A stretch of 37,017 bases of DNA from Gammaproteobacteria bacterium (GTDB taxonomy: Bacteria > Pseudomonadota > Gammaproteobacteria > Xanthomonadales > Rhodanobacteraceae), in NCBI GenBank assembly GCA_004295005.1, contig SHNG01000094.1, positions 1 through 37,017 on the forward strand, written 5' to 3'. Of this stretch, positions 28,523 to 36,966 are shown piece by piece (position 1 is the first letter of the stretch; the number at the start of each line of letters is the position of its first letter). The translations under genes and the position numbers were made by a program. The notes beneath the pieces were generated by a model, which was not told the origin of the DNA, ran no database searches, and saw only the letters and a program-made list of their open reading frames with translations.

Positions 28523-29674
28523 TCAAGTCGAGTCGGAGGAACACAGCTGCTCGAAATCCATGAGCGGCCCAGCCGTGGCAGCCGGTCCACAGCCAGGACA
28601 TTGCGGATCACGCGGCAAGCCCAACTCGTGGAATCGCGCGGTCAACGCGTCCTGACACAGCAAGCGCCCGATCAAGGGCTGGCCGATACCGAGCAGGAGC
28701 TTGATGGCCTCGGTGGCCTGCAGCAGGCCGATGATTCCCGGCAATACTCCCAGCACACCGGCTTCGCTGCAGTTGGGTGCATCGGACGCATCCGGCGGCT
28801 GCGGAAACAGGCAGCGGTAACAGGGCGACGCCGGATCGCGCGGATCAAATACGCTCACCTGCCCACTGAACCGGTGAACGGCTCCGTAGACCAGGGGAAG
28901 ATTCAAGCGACGACTTGCCGCATTGAGCAGATAACGGGTCGGAAAGTTGTCAGCTCCATCGATGACAAGATCGCTGCCACTGAGCAACTCCAGTGCGTTC
29001 GATGCCTGCAGGCGGGTCTCGAAGGTTTCAATGCGAACACCGGGATTGAGCGCGCCCAGGGTCAGGCGCGCAGACTCCGCCTTGCTCATGCCGACGCGTG
29101 CGTCGCTGTGCAGTACCTGGCGTTGCAGATTCGAACGTTCAACCCGATCATCATCGATCACGCGCAGGGTGCCGACCCCGGCCGCGGCCAGATACAGCGC
29201 GGCTGGCGAACCCAAACCACCTGCTCCGATCAGAACAACCCGTGCAGCCGACAACTTTCTTTGCCCGGCGATTCCCACTTCCGGCAGAACCAGATGCCGC
29301 GCGTAGCGCTCTGCCGAGTCCGCATCCAGGTCGCCGTATTCCACAGGCAAGGTTTCGCTGCGCCAGCGATTGAACCCGCCGCGCACGGAAACCACGTTTC
29401 GGTAACCCAATGCAAGCAGGGATTCACGGGCTGCCAGCGAACGCCTGCCGCTGGCACAAAGCAGGATCAGCGGTGATGAAACATCCGGCACCCGCTTGGC
29501 GATGTCGCGCAGCAGATCAGCCATGGGCAGGCCAAGTGCACCGGGCGCGGTGCCGCTGGCACGCTCGCCCGCTTCACGCACGTCGATCAGGCAAACGCCT
29601 TGTGCCTGGAAGTCGATCGCCTGGACCGGATCAATCTCCATTCCACAGGATTCAAATGCATGCTCCGGCGCCAT
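28523..29674 (-). CDS. moeB: Rhodanese-MoeB fusion: molybdopterin-synthase adenylyltransferase
   Basis: A 383-residue two-domain protein. Residues about 12-110 are a rhodanese domain with an intact active loop (Cys73 in LLCASGRRS) and VRGGFNRW. Residues about 118-365 are an E1-like MoeB/ThiF adenylyltransferase: YARHLVLPEVGIAGQRKL, the ATP loop GAGGLGS (150-156), DDDRVERSNLQRQ, DGADNFPTRYLLN, zinc cysteine pairs CYRC (285-288) and CPGC (359-362), and NCSEAGVLGVLPGIIG. MoeB adenylates the C-terminal glycine of MoaD; the rhodanese could supply persulfide sulfur. The order is reversed relative to eukaryotic MOCS3, where rhodanese is C-terminal. The ATG at 29674 has AAGG upstream and lies 14 nt after the moeA stop. 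An ATG at 29641 is the alternative. Confidence 0.92.
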   Translation of the reverse strand: MAPEHAFESCGMEIDPVQAIDFQAQGVCLIDVREAGERASGTAPGALGLPMADLLRDIAKRVPDVSSPLILLCASGRRSLAARESLLALGYRNVVSVRGGFNRWRSETLPVEYGDLDADSAERYARHLVLPEVGIAGQRKLSAARVVLIGAGGLGSPAALYLAAAGVGTLRVIDDDRVERSNLQRQVLHSDARVGMSKAESARLTLGALNPGVRIETFETRLQASNALELLSGSDLVIDGADNFPTRYLLNAASRRLNLPLVYGAVHRFSGQVSVFDPRDPASPCYRCLFPQPPDASDAPNCSEAGVLGVLPGIIGLLQATEAIKLLLGIGQPLIGRLLCQDALTARFHELGLPRDPQCPGCGPAATAGPLMDFEQLCSSDST

Positions 29675-29688
29675 CTGCTTGCCTTGGC

Positions 29689-30930
29689 TCAGTCGTGCTG
29701 GATCGGAAAAACGCGTACCACCTGACCTGCATCAAGAGTTTGCGCGGACTCGGGAAATTCCACCAGGACATCGGCAGCAAGCATACCGCTGATCATTGCG
29801 GAACCTTGCCTGCCCGACACGCGGACCTTGAGCGTACCGTCTTCACCGGACTCAAGACACCCACGCAACATTTCCGTGCGCTGGTGCTGCTTGCGCACCG
29901 GCTCGATCAGTCTCGCGTTCAACCAGCGCGGATGGATATCCCTGTCGCCTTGCAATGCCCGCAAGGCAGGTCGAACCAGGATCTGGAACGTCACCAGGCT
30001 TGAAACCGGATTCCCCGGCAGGCAGAACAGCAGGGTGCCTTCGATTTCGCCGAACAGGAACGGCATGCCGGGTCGCAAGCGCACCTTCCAGAAATGCACA
30101 CGCCCCAGCTCGCGCACCAGACCCGGCAAATGATCTGCCTCACCAGCGGAAACGCCACCACTGGTGATGACCACGTCAGATGTGCGGGCGGCATTCAGCA
30201 ACGCGCGTCGCAACTGTTCCCGATCGTCCGGCACATGCCGGAATGGAAGCCCGTCCGTGCTTCCATCGACCCGATTCAACCGCGCATCGGCGCCACCAAT
30301 CAAGGCACCCAGTCCGAATCCATTGCTGTTGTATATCTGCGCGCCGGAGCACGGCTGCCCAGGCATCACCAATTCATCTCCGGTGGAAATGATGCTGACC
30401 CGTGGCTTCCCGAATACCCGGACCCGGTCCATTCCGAGACTCGCCAGCAGCGAAGCGTGGGTCGGGCGAATGCGTTGGCCGCACTCCACGGCAAGTTGTC
30501 CGGCGCGCATTTCCTCACCCCGCGGGCGAACATTGGAACCCATGCGTTCGCCACTGCCGATGATTGCGAAATTCGCCTCGACGCGCACGCGCTCCTTGAT
30601 CACCACCGTGTCCGCACCGTTTGGCATGCGTGCTCCGGTCATGATGCGCATGCATTGACCGGCGCCAAGAACATGCCGCGTGTCATGCCCGGCCAGCAGC
30701 GTCTCCACGATCTGAAAACGCGCCTCACCATCGTTGGGCAAGTCTTCGCCACGCACGGCAAAACCATCCATGGCGGAATTGTCGAGCGCCGGCATGTCGC
30801 CCGCTGCAAGCGCATGTTCGGCAAGCACCCGACCGACAGTCGCCTGCAATGGAACCGTGTCGATGGCTGGAGTCCTGGACTTGCAGACGGCAACCACGCG
30901 CTGCTGCGCTTCCTCCAGCGAAAGCGACAT
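29689..30930 (-). CDS. moeA: Molybdopterin molybdenumtransferase (MoeA)
   Basis: A 413-residue cytoplasmic enzyme that inserts molybdate into adenylated molybdopterin. Family marks: N-terminal SLEEAQQRVV, VGRVLAEH, DMPALDNSAMDGFAVR (46-61), RIMTGARMPNGADTVV, VRPRGEEMRAG, ISTGDELVMPG, YNSNGFGLGALI, TSGGVSAGEADHL, KVRLRPGMPFLFG and LPGNPVSSLVTFQ. The C-terminal domain IV ends VVRVFPIQHD. The ATG at 30930, 7 nt after the mobA stop, gives the family length. The long in-frame extension upstream lies inside mobA in another frame and has no homology. It is the middle gene of mobA-moeA-moeB. Confidence 0.95.
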   Translation of the reverse strand: MSLSLEEAQQRVVAVCKSRTPAIDTVPLQATVGRVLAEHALAAGDMPALDNSAMDGFAVRGEDLPNDGEARFQIVETLLAGHDTRHVLGAGQCMRIMTGARMPNGADTVVIKERVRVEANFAIIGSGERMGSNVRPRGEEMRAGQLAVECGQRIRPTHASLLASLGMDRVRVFGKPRVSIISTGDELVMPGQPCSGAQIYNSNGFGLGALIGGADARLNRVDGSTDGLPFRHVPDDREQLRRALLNAARTSDVVITSGGVSAGEADHLPGLVRELGRVHFWKVRLRPGMPFLFGEIEGTLLFCLPGNPVSSLVTFQILVRPALRALQGDRDIHPRWLNARLIEPVRKQHQRTEMLRGCLESGEDGTLKVRVSGRQGSAMISGMLAADVLVEFPESAQTLDAGQVVRVFPIQHD

Positions 30931-30937
30931 CGGGAAA

Positions 30938-31528
30938 TCACTCGATGGCACGCAGGCGCTCCTCGGCAAGCCTGAAGTCCCGGGCAGTATTGAGGTTGCT
31001 CCAATCTCCGGGCAAGTCCGAGAGGTCCACCTGCAAGGAGCCGATCTGCGCCTGCCAGTTGGCAACCCCGGCGTCGCCGGTGAGCTGGGCTGCGGCGCTT
31101 TGCGCCAAAGAGATGTCATACACGGCAAACAAGGGCTGGCGCTGGCCACCGGCGACGACCACCGCACTGTCGCCATTTGCAAGGTTCACCGCCTTGCGCA
31201 GCCGTGAAATCCATCCCCTTGGGGGCGTCGGGCAATCAACGGGAACGGTTGCCATCCAGCGCGTCTGGCATGTGGTCAACGCGGCAGAAATACCGGCCAT
31301 TGGTCCGGCGTGTCCGCTTGCCGTGTCACTGATGGTCGTCGCATGGTGCCGGTATTGCGCAAGATGGCGATTGGCCACGATCAACACGCCGGCATGGTCC
31401 TCCCATTCGAGTGCGGCCAAGACCCACTCGATCAGCGGCTTGTCCGCCAGCAAAGCCAAGCCCTTGTCGATTCCTCCCAGGCGTGAGCCCTGGCCTCCGG
31501 CGAGAATGGCAACGGTCGTATCCGACAT
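30938..31528 (-). CDS. mobA: Molybdenum cofactor guanylyltransferase (MobA)
   Basis: A 196-residue nucleotidyltransferase that joins GMP to molybdopterin to make the bis-MGD form. The N-terminal GTP-binding signature LAGGQGSRLGGIDKGL (from residue 9) is intact, followed by KPLIEWVL, the GPMAGISAAL loop and VPVDCP, which contains the metal-binding Asp. It is the first gene of a tight three-gene set with moeA and moeB, implying that the host has DMSO-reductase-family molybdoenzymes elsewhere. No genes for earlier steps (moaA, moaC, moaD, moaE) are in the window. The gap to der upstream is 48 bp. Confidence 0.92.
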   Translation of the reverse strand: MSDTTVAILAGGQGSRLGGIDKGLALLADKPLIEWVLAALEWEDHAGVLIVANRHLAQYRHHATTISDTASGHAGPMAGISAALTTCQTRWMATVPVDCPTPPRGWISRLRKAVNLANGDSAVVVAGGQRQPLFAVYDISLAQSAAAQLTGDAGVANWQAQIGSLQVDLSDLPGDWSNLNTARDFRLAEERLRAIE

Positions 31529-31576
31529 GGTCGATTGCGGTTTCTGCCCGATTCTGCCAGCGCCCAGCCGCCTTGC

Positions 31577-32977
31577 TCAGCGCTTGCCACGCTTGGCGTT
31601 GCGGATCATTCGTTGTCTGCGCCGCTGCTGTCCTTCGGTGAGCACGTTTTTGCGCTCTGCATAGGGGTTCTCGCCCTCGCGGAAGTCGATGCGGATGGGT
31701 GTTCCAACCAGCTTGTAGCGCGCGCGGAAGAAGTTTTCGAGATAGCGCCGATACGACTCGGCAATGTGCTTGATGCGCGAACCATGGATCACGATGGTGG
31801 GCGGATTCGAACCACCCGGATGTGCATACTTGAGCTTCGGTGCGTGTCCACGCACCAGCGGCGGTTGATAGGCCGCATACGCAGACTCGAGCGCTCGGGT
31901 CAGGTCCGACGAGGTGAGTTTGCGATTGGCCGAGGCGTGCGCACGGTTGACCAACTTCATCAACTCGCCGATACCGGTTCCGTGCAAGGCGGAAATCGTC
32001 ACCCGCGGCGCCCATTCGACGAAGGTCAGCTTGCGCTGCAGCGAGTTCGTGCACTGCTCGCGGTCGTACTTCTTCAGTCCGTCCCATTTGTTGATGGTGA
32101 TGATCAACGCGCGGCCCTGTTCCAGAACCTGGCCAATCAAGCCCGCATCCTGATCGGTGACGCCTTCGTTGGCGTCGAGCAGCATGACAACCACGTTCGC
32201 CGCATCAATCGATTGCAGGGTCTTGATGACGCTGAATTTCTCGACCGCGTCCTCAATGCGCGAGCGGCGCCGCACGCCTGCGGTATCGATGAGCGTGTAC
32301 TTGTGTCCATCGCGCAGCAAGGGCACACGAATGGAATCGCGCGTGGTTCCGGCGATGTCGGAGACAATCACCCTGTTCTCGCCAAGCAGACGGTTGACCA
32401 GGGTCGACTTGCCCACATTGGGCCGGCCAATGATGGCCACACGCACACCAACATCCTCCATTGCGTCCTGCGCATCCTCATCCTGCGCCGGCAACAGCGG
32501 CAAAACCGTGTCCAGCAGCTTCAGCGTCCCGTGATTGTGCGAGGCCGCCATTGGCACCGTTGCGGATATGCCAAGCCTTGCAAACTCGGAAAGCGACAGG
32601 TTTTCGTCCAGGCCATCGGTCTTGTTGACCGCGAGCACGATCTGCTTCGAGTGGCGACGAAGCTTTGCGATGATGGCCTGGTCCGTGGGCAGCAGGCCGT
32701 CGCGCGCATCCACCACGAAGACCACGAGATTGGCTTCGTCGATGGCCAGCTCCACCTGTCGCGCAGTTGGGCCTGCCAGTCCTTCCTCGGTGTCCGCAAG
32801 GCCGCCGGTATCGACCAGCACGAATTTGCGCTCGCCAAGGCGACAAACGCCGTAGTGCCGATCCCGCGTCACCCCTGGAAGATCTGCAACCAGGGCATCG
32901 CGAGTTCGGGTCAGCACATTGAACAGGGTCGATTTGCCGACGTTCGGACGACCGACCAGGGCGACAACGGGTAGCAT
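31577..32977 (-). CDS. der: Ribosome-assembly GTPase Der (EngA)
   Basis: A 466-residue protein with two consecutive GTPase domains and a KH-like C-terminal domain, essential for 50S subunit assembly. First P-loop GRPNVGKST (9-17), switch DTGGL and NKTD; second P-loop GRPNVGKST (184-192), DTAGVRRRSR and NKWD. The KH-like part contains PPTIVIHGSRIKHIAESYRRYLENFFR and TPIRIDFREGENPY. The C-terminus is strongly basic (QRRRQRMIRNAKRGKR). The ATG at 32977 has GCGGAG 8 nt upstream and gives the canonical MLPVVALVGRPNVGKS start; a longer upstream reading overlaps bamB and is not supported. It follows bamB on the same strand after a 121-bp gap holding a hairpin. Confidence 0.97.
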   Translation of the reverse strand: MLPVVALVGRPNVGKSTLFNVLTRTRDALVADLPGVTRDRHYGVCRLGERKFVLVDTGGLADTEEGLAGPTARQVELAIDEANLVVFVVDARDGLLPTDQAIIAKLRRHSKQIVLAVNKTDGLDENLSLSEFARLGISATVPMAASHNHGTLKLLDTVLPLLPAQDEDAQDAMEDVGVRVAIIGRPNVGKSTLVNRLLGENRVIVSDIAGTTRDSIRVPLLRDGHKYTLIDTAGVRRRSRIEDAVEKFSVIKTLQSIDAANVVVMLLDANEGVTDQDAGLIGQVLEQGRALIITINKWDGLKKYDREQCTNSLQRKLTFVEWAPRVTISALHGTGIGELMKLVNRAHASANRKLTSSDLTRALESAYAAYQPPLVRGHAPKLKYAHPGGSNPPTIVIHGSRIKHIAESYRRYLENFFRARYKLVGTPIRIDFREGENPYAERKNVLTEGQQRRRQRMIRNAKRGKR

Positions 32978-33077
32978 CCCGGGGGCTCCGCAACAAGTAA
33001 TGTCAAATGTCGATTGGCAGCGCGCGTTTGCAGCCAAGTGGATGCGCGACTGCCGTTGTTCGCTTGCACCAGATTTT

Positions 33078-33094
33078 CGGGGGAATTTCCCCCG
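33078..33094 (-). other. GC hairpin between bamB and der
   Basis: CGGGGG and CCCCCG form a 6-bp stem with a 5-nt A/T loop, starting 4 nt past the bamB stop. No T tract follows on the minus strand, so it is more likely an RNA-processing or stability element, or a weak attenuator, than a full terminator. Confidence 0.45.
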
Positions 33095-33098
33095 ACGC

Positions 33099-34256
33099 TC
33101 ATTCGGTACGGAATGCGCCGATGTTCCCGGCGACATCCTCAACAAAGACCACATCGCCGGCAACGACAGGGGTACCTTCGATTGGCTTCTTGCCGAGCTT
33201 CTCGCGCGCCGCGAAACTTCCGTCGGCGAGACTCAGCCAATGCACATAGCCTTCAAGGTCCCCAACCACCACGTAACCACCCACGATCGCCGGCCCGCTC
33301 AACCAACGATTGAGCAGCCCATCCTGTTTCCACAGGTTGGCGCCATTCTGGCGATCGAATGCGAGCACATTTCCTTCCGCATCACTGACCACCACCGCGG
33401 CAGATCCAACCGCAACGCCGGCATAACTGGACAGGTCGCGATTCCAGATGAGACTGCCGTTGGAGGCATCCAGGGCCGCAATCTGGCCGCGATAGGCGGC
33501 TGCGAACAGCACGCCTCCGTCAAGCACGACGCTGCCATCGGCATCGGCCAGACGCTCCACCTCAGTACGGCCTTCCGACACCGACAGCGACTGGTTCCAG
33601 ACGGGTGCGCCATCGGCGGCCTGCACTGCAACCAGGCGTCCGCTGTCAAAACCATTGATGACGAGGCCGCCATCAATCAATGGCGTCGAGTTTCCACGCA
33701 AGCTGAGGACGGGAACCGGCTGCTCATAGACCCAGCGCCGCTCGCCATCGACAGGATTGAATCCGTAAAGACGTCCGTCCTGCGAACGCACGACCACCAG
33801 GTCCGCTCCGACTGCCGGAGCAGTGATCACCTCGGAGTCGATCATAGCCTGCCAGCGTTCGCTGCCATCCTGTGCCGAGTACGCCTTGACCCGACCGTCC
33901 AGGGTACCGACAACAAGCAGATCACCATTGCTCGCGGGGCCCCCGCTGAATGGCATTTTTTTCTCGTCGATGGACCACAACCTGTGCCCATTGCCGGCGT
34001 CGAGAACCTGCAGCTTTCCATCGACACTGGCCACATACACGCGATCAGCGTTCACCGCCGGCTGCATGCGTGCACCGGATTTGCCGGCGCCTTCGCCGAC
34101 CGATGCAGTCCACAACCGACTGACAGATGCCGTGGGTGCGAACTCGACCAGCTCCGTGGGCTTGGCGACGTTGTCCTTCTTGCCCAGATTCTTCATCCAG
34201 TTGCAGCCGCCCAGCGCAATCGAAACGACGGCTACGGCAAGGAGCGCTCGCTTCAT
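33099..34256 (-). CDS. bamB: Outer-membrane assembly lipoprotein BamB
   Basis: A 385-residue lipoprotein with signal sequence and lipobox ending LGGC (Cys18), predicted on the periplasmic face of the outer membrane. The rest is an eight-bladed PQQ-like propeller, seen as repeated blocks such as LQVLDAGNGHRLWSIDEK, VKAYSAQDGSERWQAM, LYGFNPVDGERRWVYEQP, IAALDASNGSLIWNRD and VLAFDRQNGANLWKQD. BamB supports BamA in inserting beta-barrel proteins. The start overlaps the yfgM stop by 4 nt (ATGA), indicating coupling. The neighbourhood yfgM-bamB-der is conserved in many gammaproteobacteria, which supports the assignment. Confidence 0.95.
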   Translation of the reverse strand: MKRALLAVAVVSIALGGCNWMKNLGKKDNVAKPTELVEFAPTASVSRLWTASVGEGAGKSGARMQPAVNADRVYVASVDGKLQVLDAGNGHRLWSIDEKKMPFSGGPASNGDLLVVGTLDGRVKAYSAQDGSERWQAMIDSEVITAPAVGADLVVVRSQDGRLYGFNPVDGERRWVYEQPVPVLSLRGNSTPLIDGGLVINGFDSGRLVAVQAADGAPVWNQSLSVSEGRTEVERLADADGSVVLDGGVLFAAAYRGQIAALDASNGSLIWNRDLSSYAGVAVGSAAVVVSDAEGNVLAFDRQNGANLWKQDGLLNRWLSGPAIVGGYVVVGDLEGYVHWLSLADGSFAAREKLGKKPIEGTPVVAGDVVFVEDVAGNIGAFRTE

Positions 34257-34906
34257 GACTTCTGCTTCTCCGCTGCGGCTGGCAGGTTGCCAAGCTTCAT
34301 TTCCAATAGATTGCGCTCCGACGACATGTCGTCAAGGTGGCTCAAGGCTTCTTCGTAGGCGGCGCGCGCATCTTCCTGGCGCCCGAGCTTCAACAGCACA
34401 TCGCCACGCAGTTCACTGGCCATCGACGGATAGTCGGCCTTGGCCACGCGATCCAGTTGCGCCAGTGCAGCATCGGCCTTGTCACGCGCCAGCTCGACTC
34501 GCGCCATGCGCAGCGCGATCAGTGATTTGATGGTTGGGTCCTGTGCAGCAGAATCCGCCCAGGCCAGATGTCCGGCCGCCAGGTCCCATTCGCTCTTTGC
34601 CGCCGCCAACTCTGCCTGGCGCAGCGCAGCCAGCACGGCATAAGGACTCTTTGGAAAATCCTTGCGCAAGGTGCCGGCAATGGCTTCGATTTGATGCGAC
34701 TTGTCGGCATTGATCGCCTCCACCAGGGAAGAATAAGTGGTGGATGCCTCGCCCTGGGTGCGCAATTGACGCGCCTTCCATTGCTGAAAGCCGAAGATCA
34801 GCAGCAAACCGATCGTGATCCCAACAAGAATGGACATGGCATTGGCACGCACCCATTTGCGCACCAGCTCACCTTGCTCATGTTCGTCCAGAACTTCAAA
34901 AGCCAT
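34253..34906 (-). CDS. yfgM: YfgM-like TPR membrane protein (ancillary SecYEG chaperone)
   Basis: A 217-residue inner-membrane protein. A short cytoplasmic N-terminus (MAFEVLDEHEQGELVRKWVR) is followed by one transmembrane segment at about 25-42 (ILVGITIGLLLIFGFQQW) and a periplasmic helical TPR-like domain (GTLRKDFPKSPYAVLAALRQ, LRGDVLLKLGRQEDARAAYEEAL). E. coli YfgM associates with PpiD at the Sec translocon and aids periplasmic folding. It overlaps bamB by 4 nt. No strong Shine-Dalgarno is seen before the ATG. The 131-bp gap to rodZ upstream suggests that it begins a new transcript. Confidence 0.9.
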   Translation of the reverse strand: MAFEVLDEHEQGELVRKWVRANAMSILVGITIGLLLIFGFQQWKARQLRTQGEASTTYSSLVEAINADKSHQIEAIAGTLRKDFPKSPYAVLAALRQAELAAAKSEWDLAAGHLAWADSAAQDPTIKSLIALRMARVELARDKADAALAQLDRVAKADYPSMASELRGDVLLKLGRQEDARAAYEEALSHLDDMSSERNLLEMKLGNLPAAAEKQKS

Positions 34907-34981
34907 AGTTAGTTTTCACCGAATGGAGCGCCGTGATTGAAGAATGTCCGACTGTGCGACGGACACGGCGCGAGGGGCGCT

Positions 34982-35013
34982 AGGGTAGCAGGAAATGACC
35001 CATAGCCTGTAAA
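34982..35013 (-). promoter_or_regulatory. Weak promoter candidate for yfgM-bamB-der
   Basis: On the minus strand TTTACA (35008-35013) resembles a -35 box. TACCCT (34982-34987) is a possible -10 at 20 bp, longer than ideal; TGCTAC at 17 bp is an alternative. It lies in the only sizeable gap between rodZ and yfgM, about 75 bp before the yfgM ATG. Confidence 0.3.
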
Positions 35014-35037
35014 AAATCCGGTGGCTCCAGCCCGCGA

Positions 35038-36156
35038 TCAGGACTCGATGCGACTGACCAGCACCCCTTCGGCGAAGATCCGCAGATGGGCAACATTGGC
35101 GCGACGGTAGGGAGCCAGATCCACGAGCTTTCCGTCGGCCGTGATCTGTGCACCTTCGGCGTTTCCGATGCGCACGAGGATGACCCCGTCACTGGAGTAG
35201 CTGCGCTCAGAGCCCGCTGCCAGGAGCGCGTACTCGAGCTTTTCACCCGTTGCCGTGCTCACCTCGACCCAACTGGCCTGATTCAATTTGAGGGTCAATG
35301 AATGTCTTGCCGCAGAATCGGCCATCGTGATCGGCGGAAAGTCCGGCTGCACAGCGGCAAACGGAGCCATGGAAGCCACGATCGGCAATTGCGAGTCCTC
35401 CTGGACCTGCGTTTGTGTCGCCTGTACAGACGAATTCACCGCGGCCATGCCGATGCTGGCGGCCGGCGTCGTGCTCGCGATTGCGGACTCGGATTGAGAC
35501 TGCGCGGCAACCATTTCCGATGGCAGCTTGAGCGGAACGTCCGCACCATCAAGCATCACCGTGCGTGCCAGGTTCTGCTCGAGTCCGCCGTGTGTTGCCA
35601 ACCATACGGCCGGGCCGATCACCAGGGCGGTGAGAATGAGATAGGTCGCACTGACCGAGTAGCGGTCAAGCATGTAACGCGAACGTGAAACGGTTCCCGT
35701 GGAAACCAGGGGAGTCTGCTCGCCATTGCGCTCGACCACCGGCTCAACCATCGCAAGGGGAAGGTCCAGCAAGCGCGCATAGCTGCTCAGGTAACCACGC
35801 AGGTAAACGGCATGGGCGATGCCGTTGTAGTCGTCGCGTTCGATGCGTTTGACCAGGCTGATCTGCAGCTTGAGACGGGAAGCCACTTCCTCACAACTCC
35901 AGCCGCGACGCTCGCGCTCGATGCGCAGCCGCTCCCCGATCGAGGGTTCGGTCGAGAGTCGCTCATCCGGCGATTCCAGCCGTATCTCCGCAACCAGAGG
36001 CAACTCGGGGGTCGCCTGGGGCAGATCGCGCAGTTCCTGCGGATCGACAGGGGAATTGATCACTGACTTGCTCTCCGAATCTGCCAAAAGGTCGAATTGT
36101 CCGGCTTCTGCGGCCTTTCCAACGCGACGCCTGAATTGTCTTTTTTGTCGTTTCAC
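35038..36156 (-). CDS. rodZ: RodZ-like helix-turn-helix membrane protein
   Basis: A 372-residue bitopic protein. A basic, disordered N-terminus of about 70 residues precedes a Cro/CI-type helix-turn-helix (SIGERLRIERERRGWSCEEV, ASRLKLQISLVKRIERDD, YLRGYLSSYARLLDL; about 72-133), which in RodZ binds MreB. One transmembrane helix follows at about 171-187 (TYLILTALVIGPAVWLA), then a Ser/Thr/Gln-rich periplasmic linker and a C-terminal DUF4115 beta domain (LTLKLNQASWVEVSTATGEKL). RodZ links MreB to the elongation machinery. The extended N-terminus before the HTH is longer than in E. coli RodZ. The GTG start has GGGAG 8 nt upstream. The gene follows pilF by 24 bp, the order seen in related genomes. 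Confidence 0.88.
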   Translation of the reverse strand: MKRQKRQFRRRVGKAAEAGQFDLLADSESKSVINSPVDPQELRDLPQATPELPLVAEIRLESPDERLSTEPSIGERLRIERERRGWSCEEVASRLKLQISLVKRIERDDYNGIAHAVYLRGYLSSYARLLDLPLAMVEPVVERNGEQTPLVSTGTVSRSRYMLDRYSVSATYLILTALVIGPAVWLATHGGLEQNLARTVMLDGADVPLKLPSEMVAAQSQSESAIASTTPAASIGMAAVNSSVQATQTQVQEDSQLPIVASMAPFAAVQPDFPPITMADSAARHSLTLKLNQASWVEVSTATGEKLEYALLAAGSERSYSSDGVILVRIGNAEGAQITADGKLVDLAPYRRANVAHLRIFAEGVLVSRIES

Positions 36157-36180
36157 GACAGGACTCCCGTTTCCAGTCGA

Positions 36181-36966
36181 TCAGGACGAACCTGGGGTAT
36201 CCAGGGAACGCGCCTGCTCCGAATCAGGAAACTTGTCACGCAAGCGGCGGGTGTAATCCTGTGCAGTCTTGCCGTTGCCGAGCCGCAACTCGATGTTTCT
36301 CCCCAGCAGCAAGGCATCCGCGCTCTGCTGACCGACTCCCTCATAGCGCTGGATGAACGCCCTTGCGCGAAAGAAATCTCCCTTGAGGTACAAAACCGAC
36401 GCCATCTGGAACAAGGCTTCGGCGTTGTCCGGCTCCCTCTCCAAGGCGCTGCGCAGGTCGCGTTCGGCAACTTCAAGCTTGCCGCCCTTGATCGCACATG
36501 TACCTGAATTGGTCAAGGCCACGGCCGGTGTTTGATAGAACGGATCTGCGACGGCGCGCTCAAAATATGCAGCCGACTGGTCGTAGCGACCCAATTTGCA
36601 CAGGAAGGCACCGTAGTTGTTGTTCTCGTTGCCGGCCTTGGGCCGCAGTTCGGCGGCTCGCCGATAGTGCTCTTCGGCCTTGTCGTTCTGGCCGATGCGC
36701 GCGTACAGGACCGCAATCACGGTGTGGGCATCGGCATGGTTGCTGTCGGCCGCCAAGGCCTTGTTGAGATTCTCGAGTGCGGATTCGAGCTTGCCCTGGG
36801 CAAGGTACTTCTGCCCGAGGTCGGTATACAACGCCGCGGCCTTCGCCTTCGGGTTTTCCGGATCCAGTTCCTTTGCCTGGCGTACCGAAGTGTTGCCACC
36901 GCCTGCCGCGCATCCGGCAACCAGGACAAGCACCAGCAACCAGCATGTGAGCCGCTCAAGCTGCAT
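36181..36966 (-). CDS. pilF: Type IV pilus biogenesis lipoprotein PilF/PilW
   Basis: A 261-residue TPR lipoprotein (lipobox VAGC, Cys19) that acts as pilotin, needed for outer-membrane placement of the PilQ secretin. About six tetratricopeptide repeats are visible, for example ALYTDLGQKYLAQGKLESAL, LNKALAADSNHADAHTVIAV, LYARIGQNDKAEEHYRRAAE and LRSALEREPDNAEALFQMAS. The ATG at 36966 is chosen because AGGAGG lies 9 nt upstream; a GTG at 36975 would abut that site. It overlaps the end of the upstream rlmN-like frame by 11 bp and is followed by rodZ. Confidence 0.92.
   Translation of the reverse strand: MQLERLTCWLLVLVLVAGCAAGGGNTSVRQAKELDPENPKAKAAALYTDLGQKYLAQGKLESALENLNKALAADSNHADAHTVIAVLYARIGQNDKAEEHYRRAAELRPKAGNENNNYGAFLCKLGRYDQSAAYFERAVADPFYQTPAVALTNSGTCAIKGGKLEVAERDLRSALEREPDNAEALFQMASVLYLKGDFFRARAFIQRYEGVGQQSADALLLGRNIELRLGNGKTAQDYTRRLRDKFPDSEQARSLDTPGSS

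Noticed and set aside
31535-34358. Two 479-codon plus-strand frames across der and bamB
   Set aside because: Both lie opposite genes with clear orthologues and show no motif of their own.
34983-35037. Rho-independent terminator after rodZ
   Set aside because: There is a T run (ATTTTTTA on the minus strand), but the preceding GGCTGGAGCC palindrome cannot form a stable loop and only three further pairs exist.
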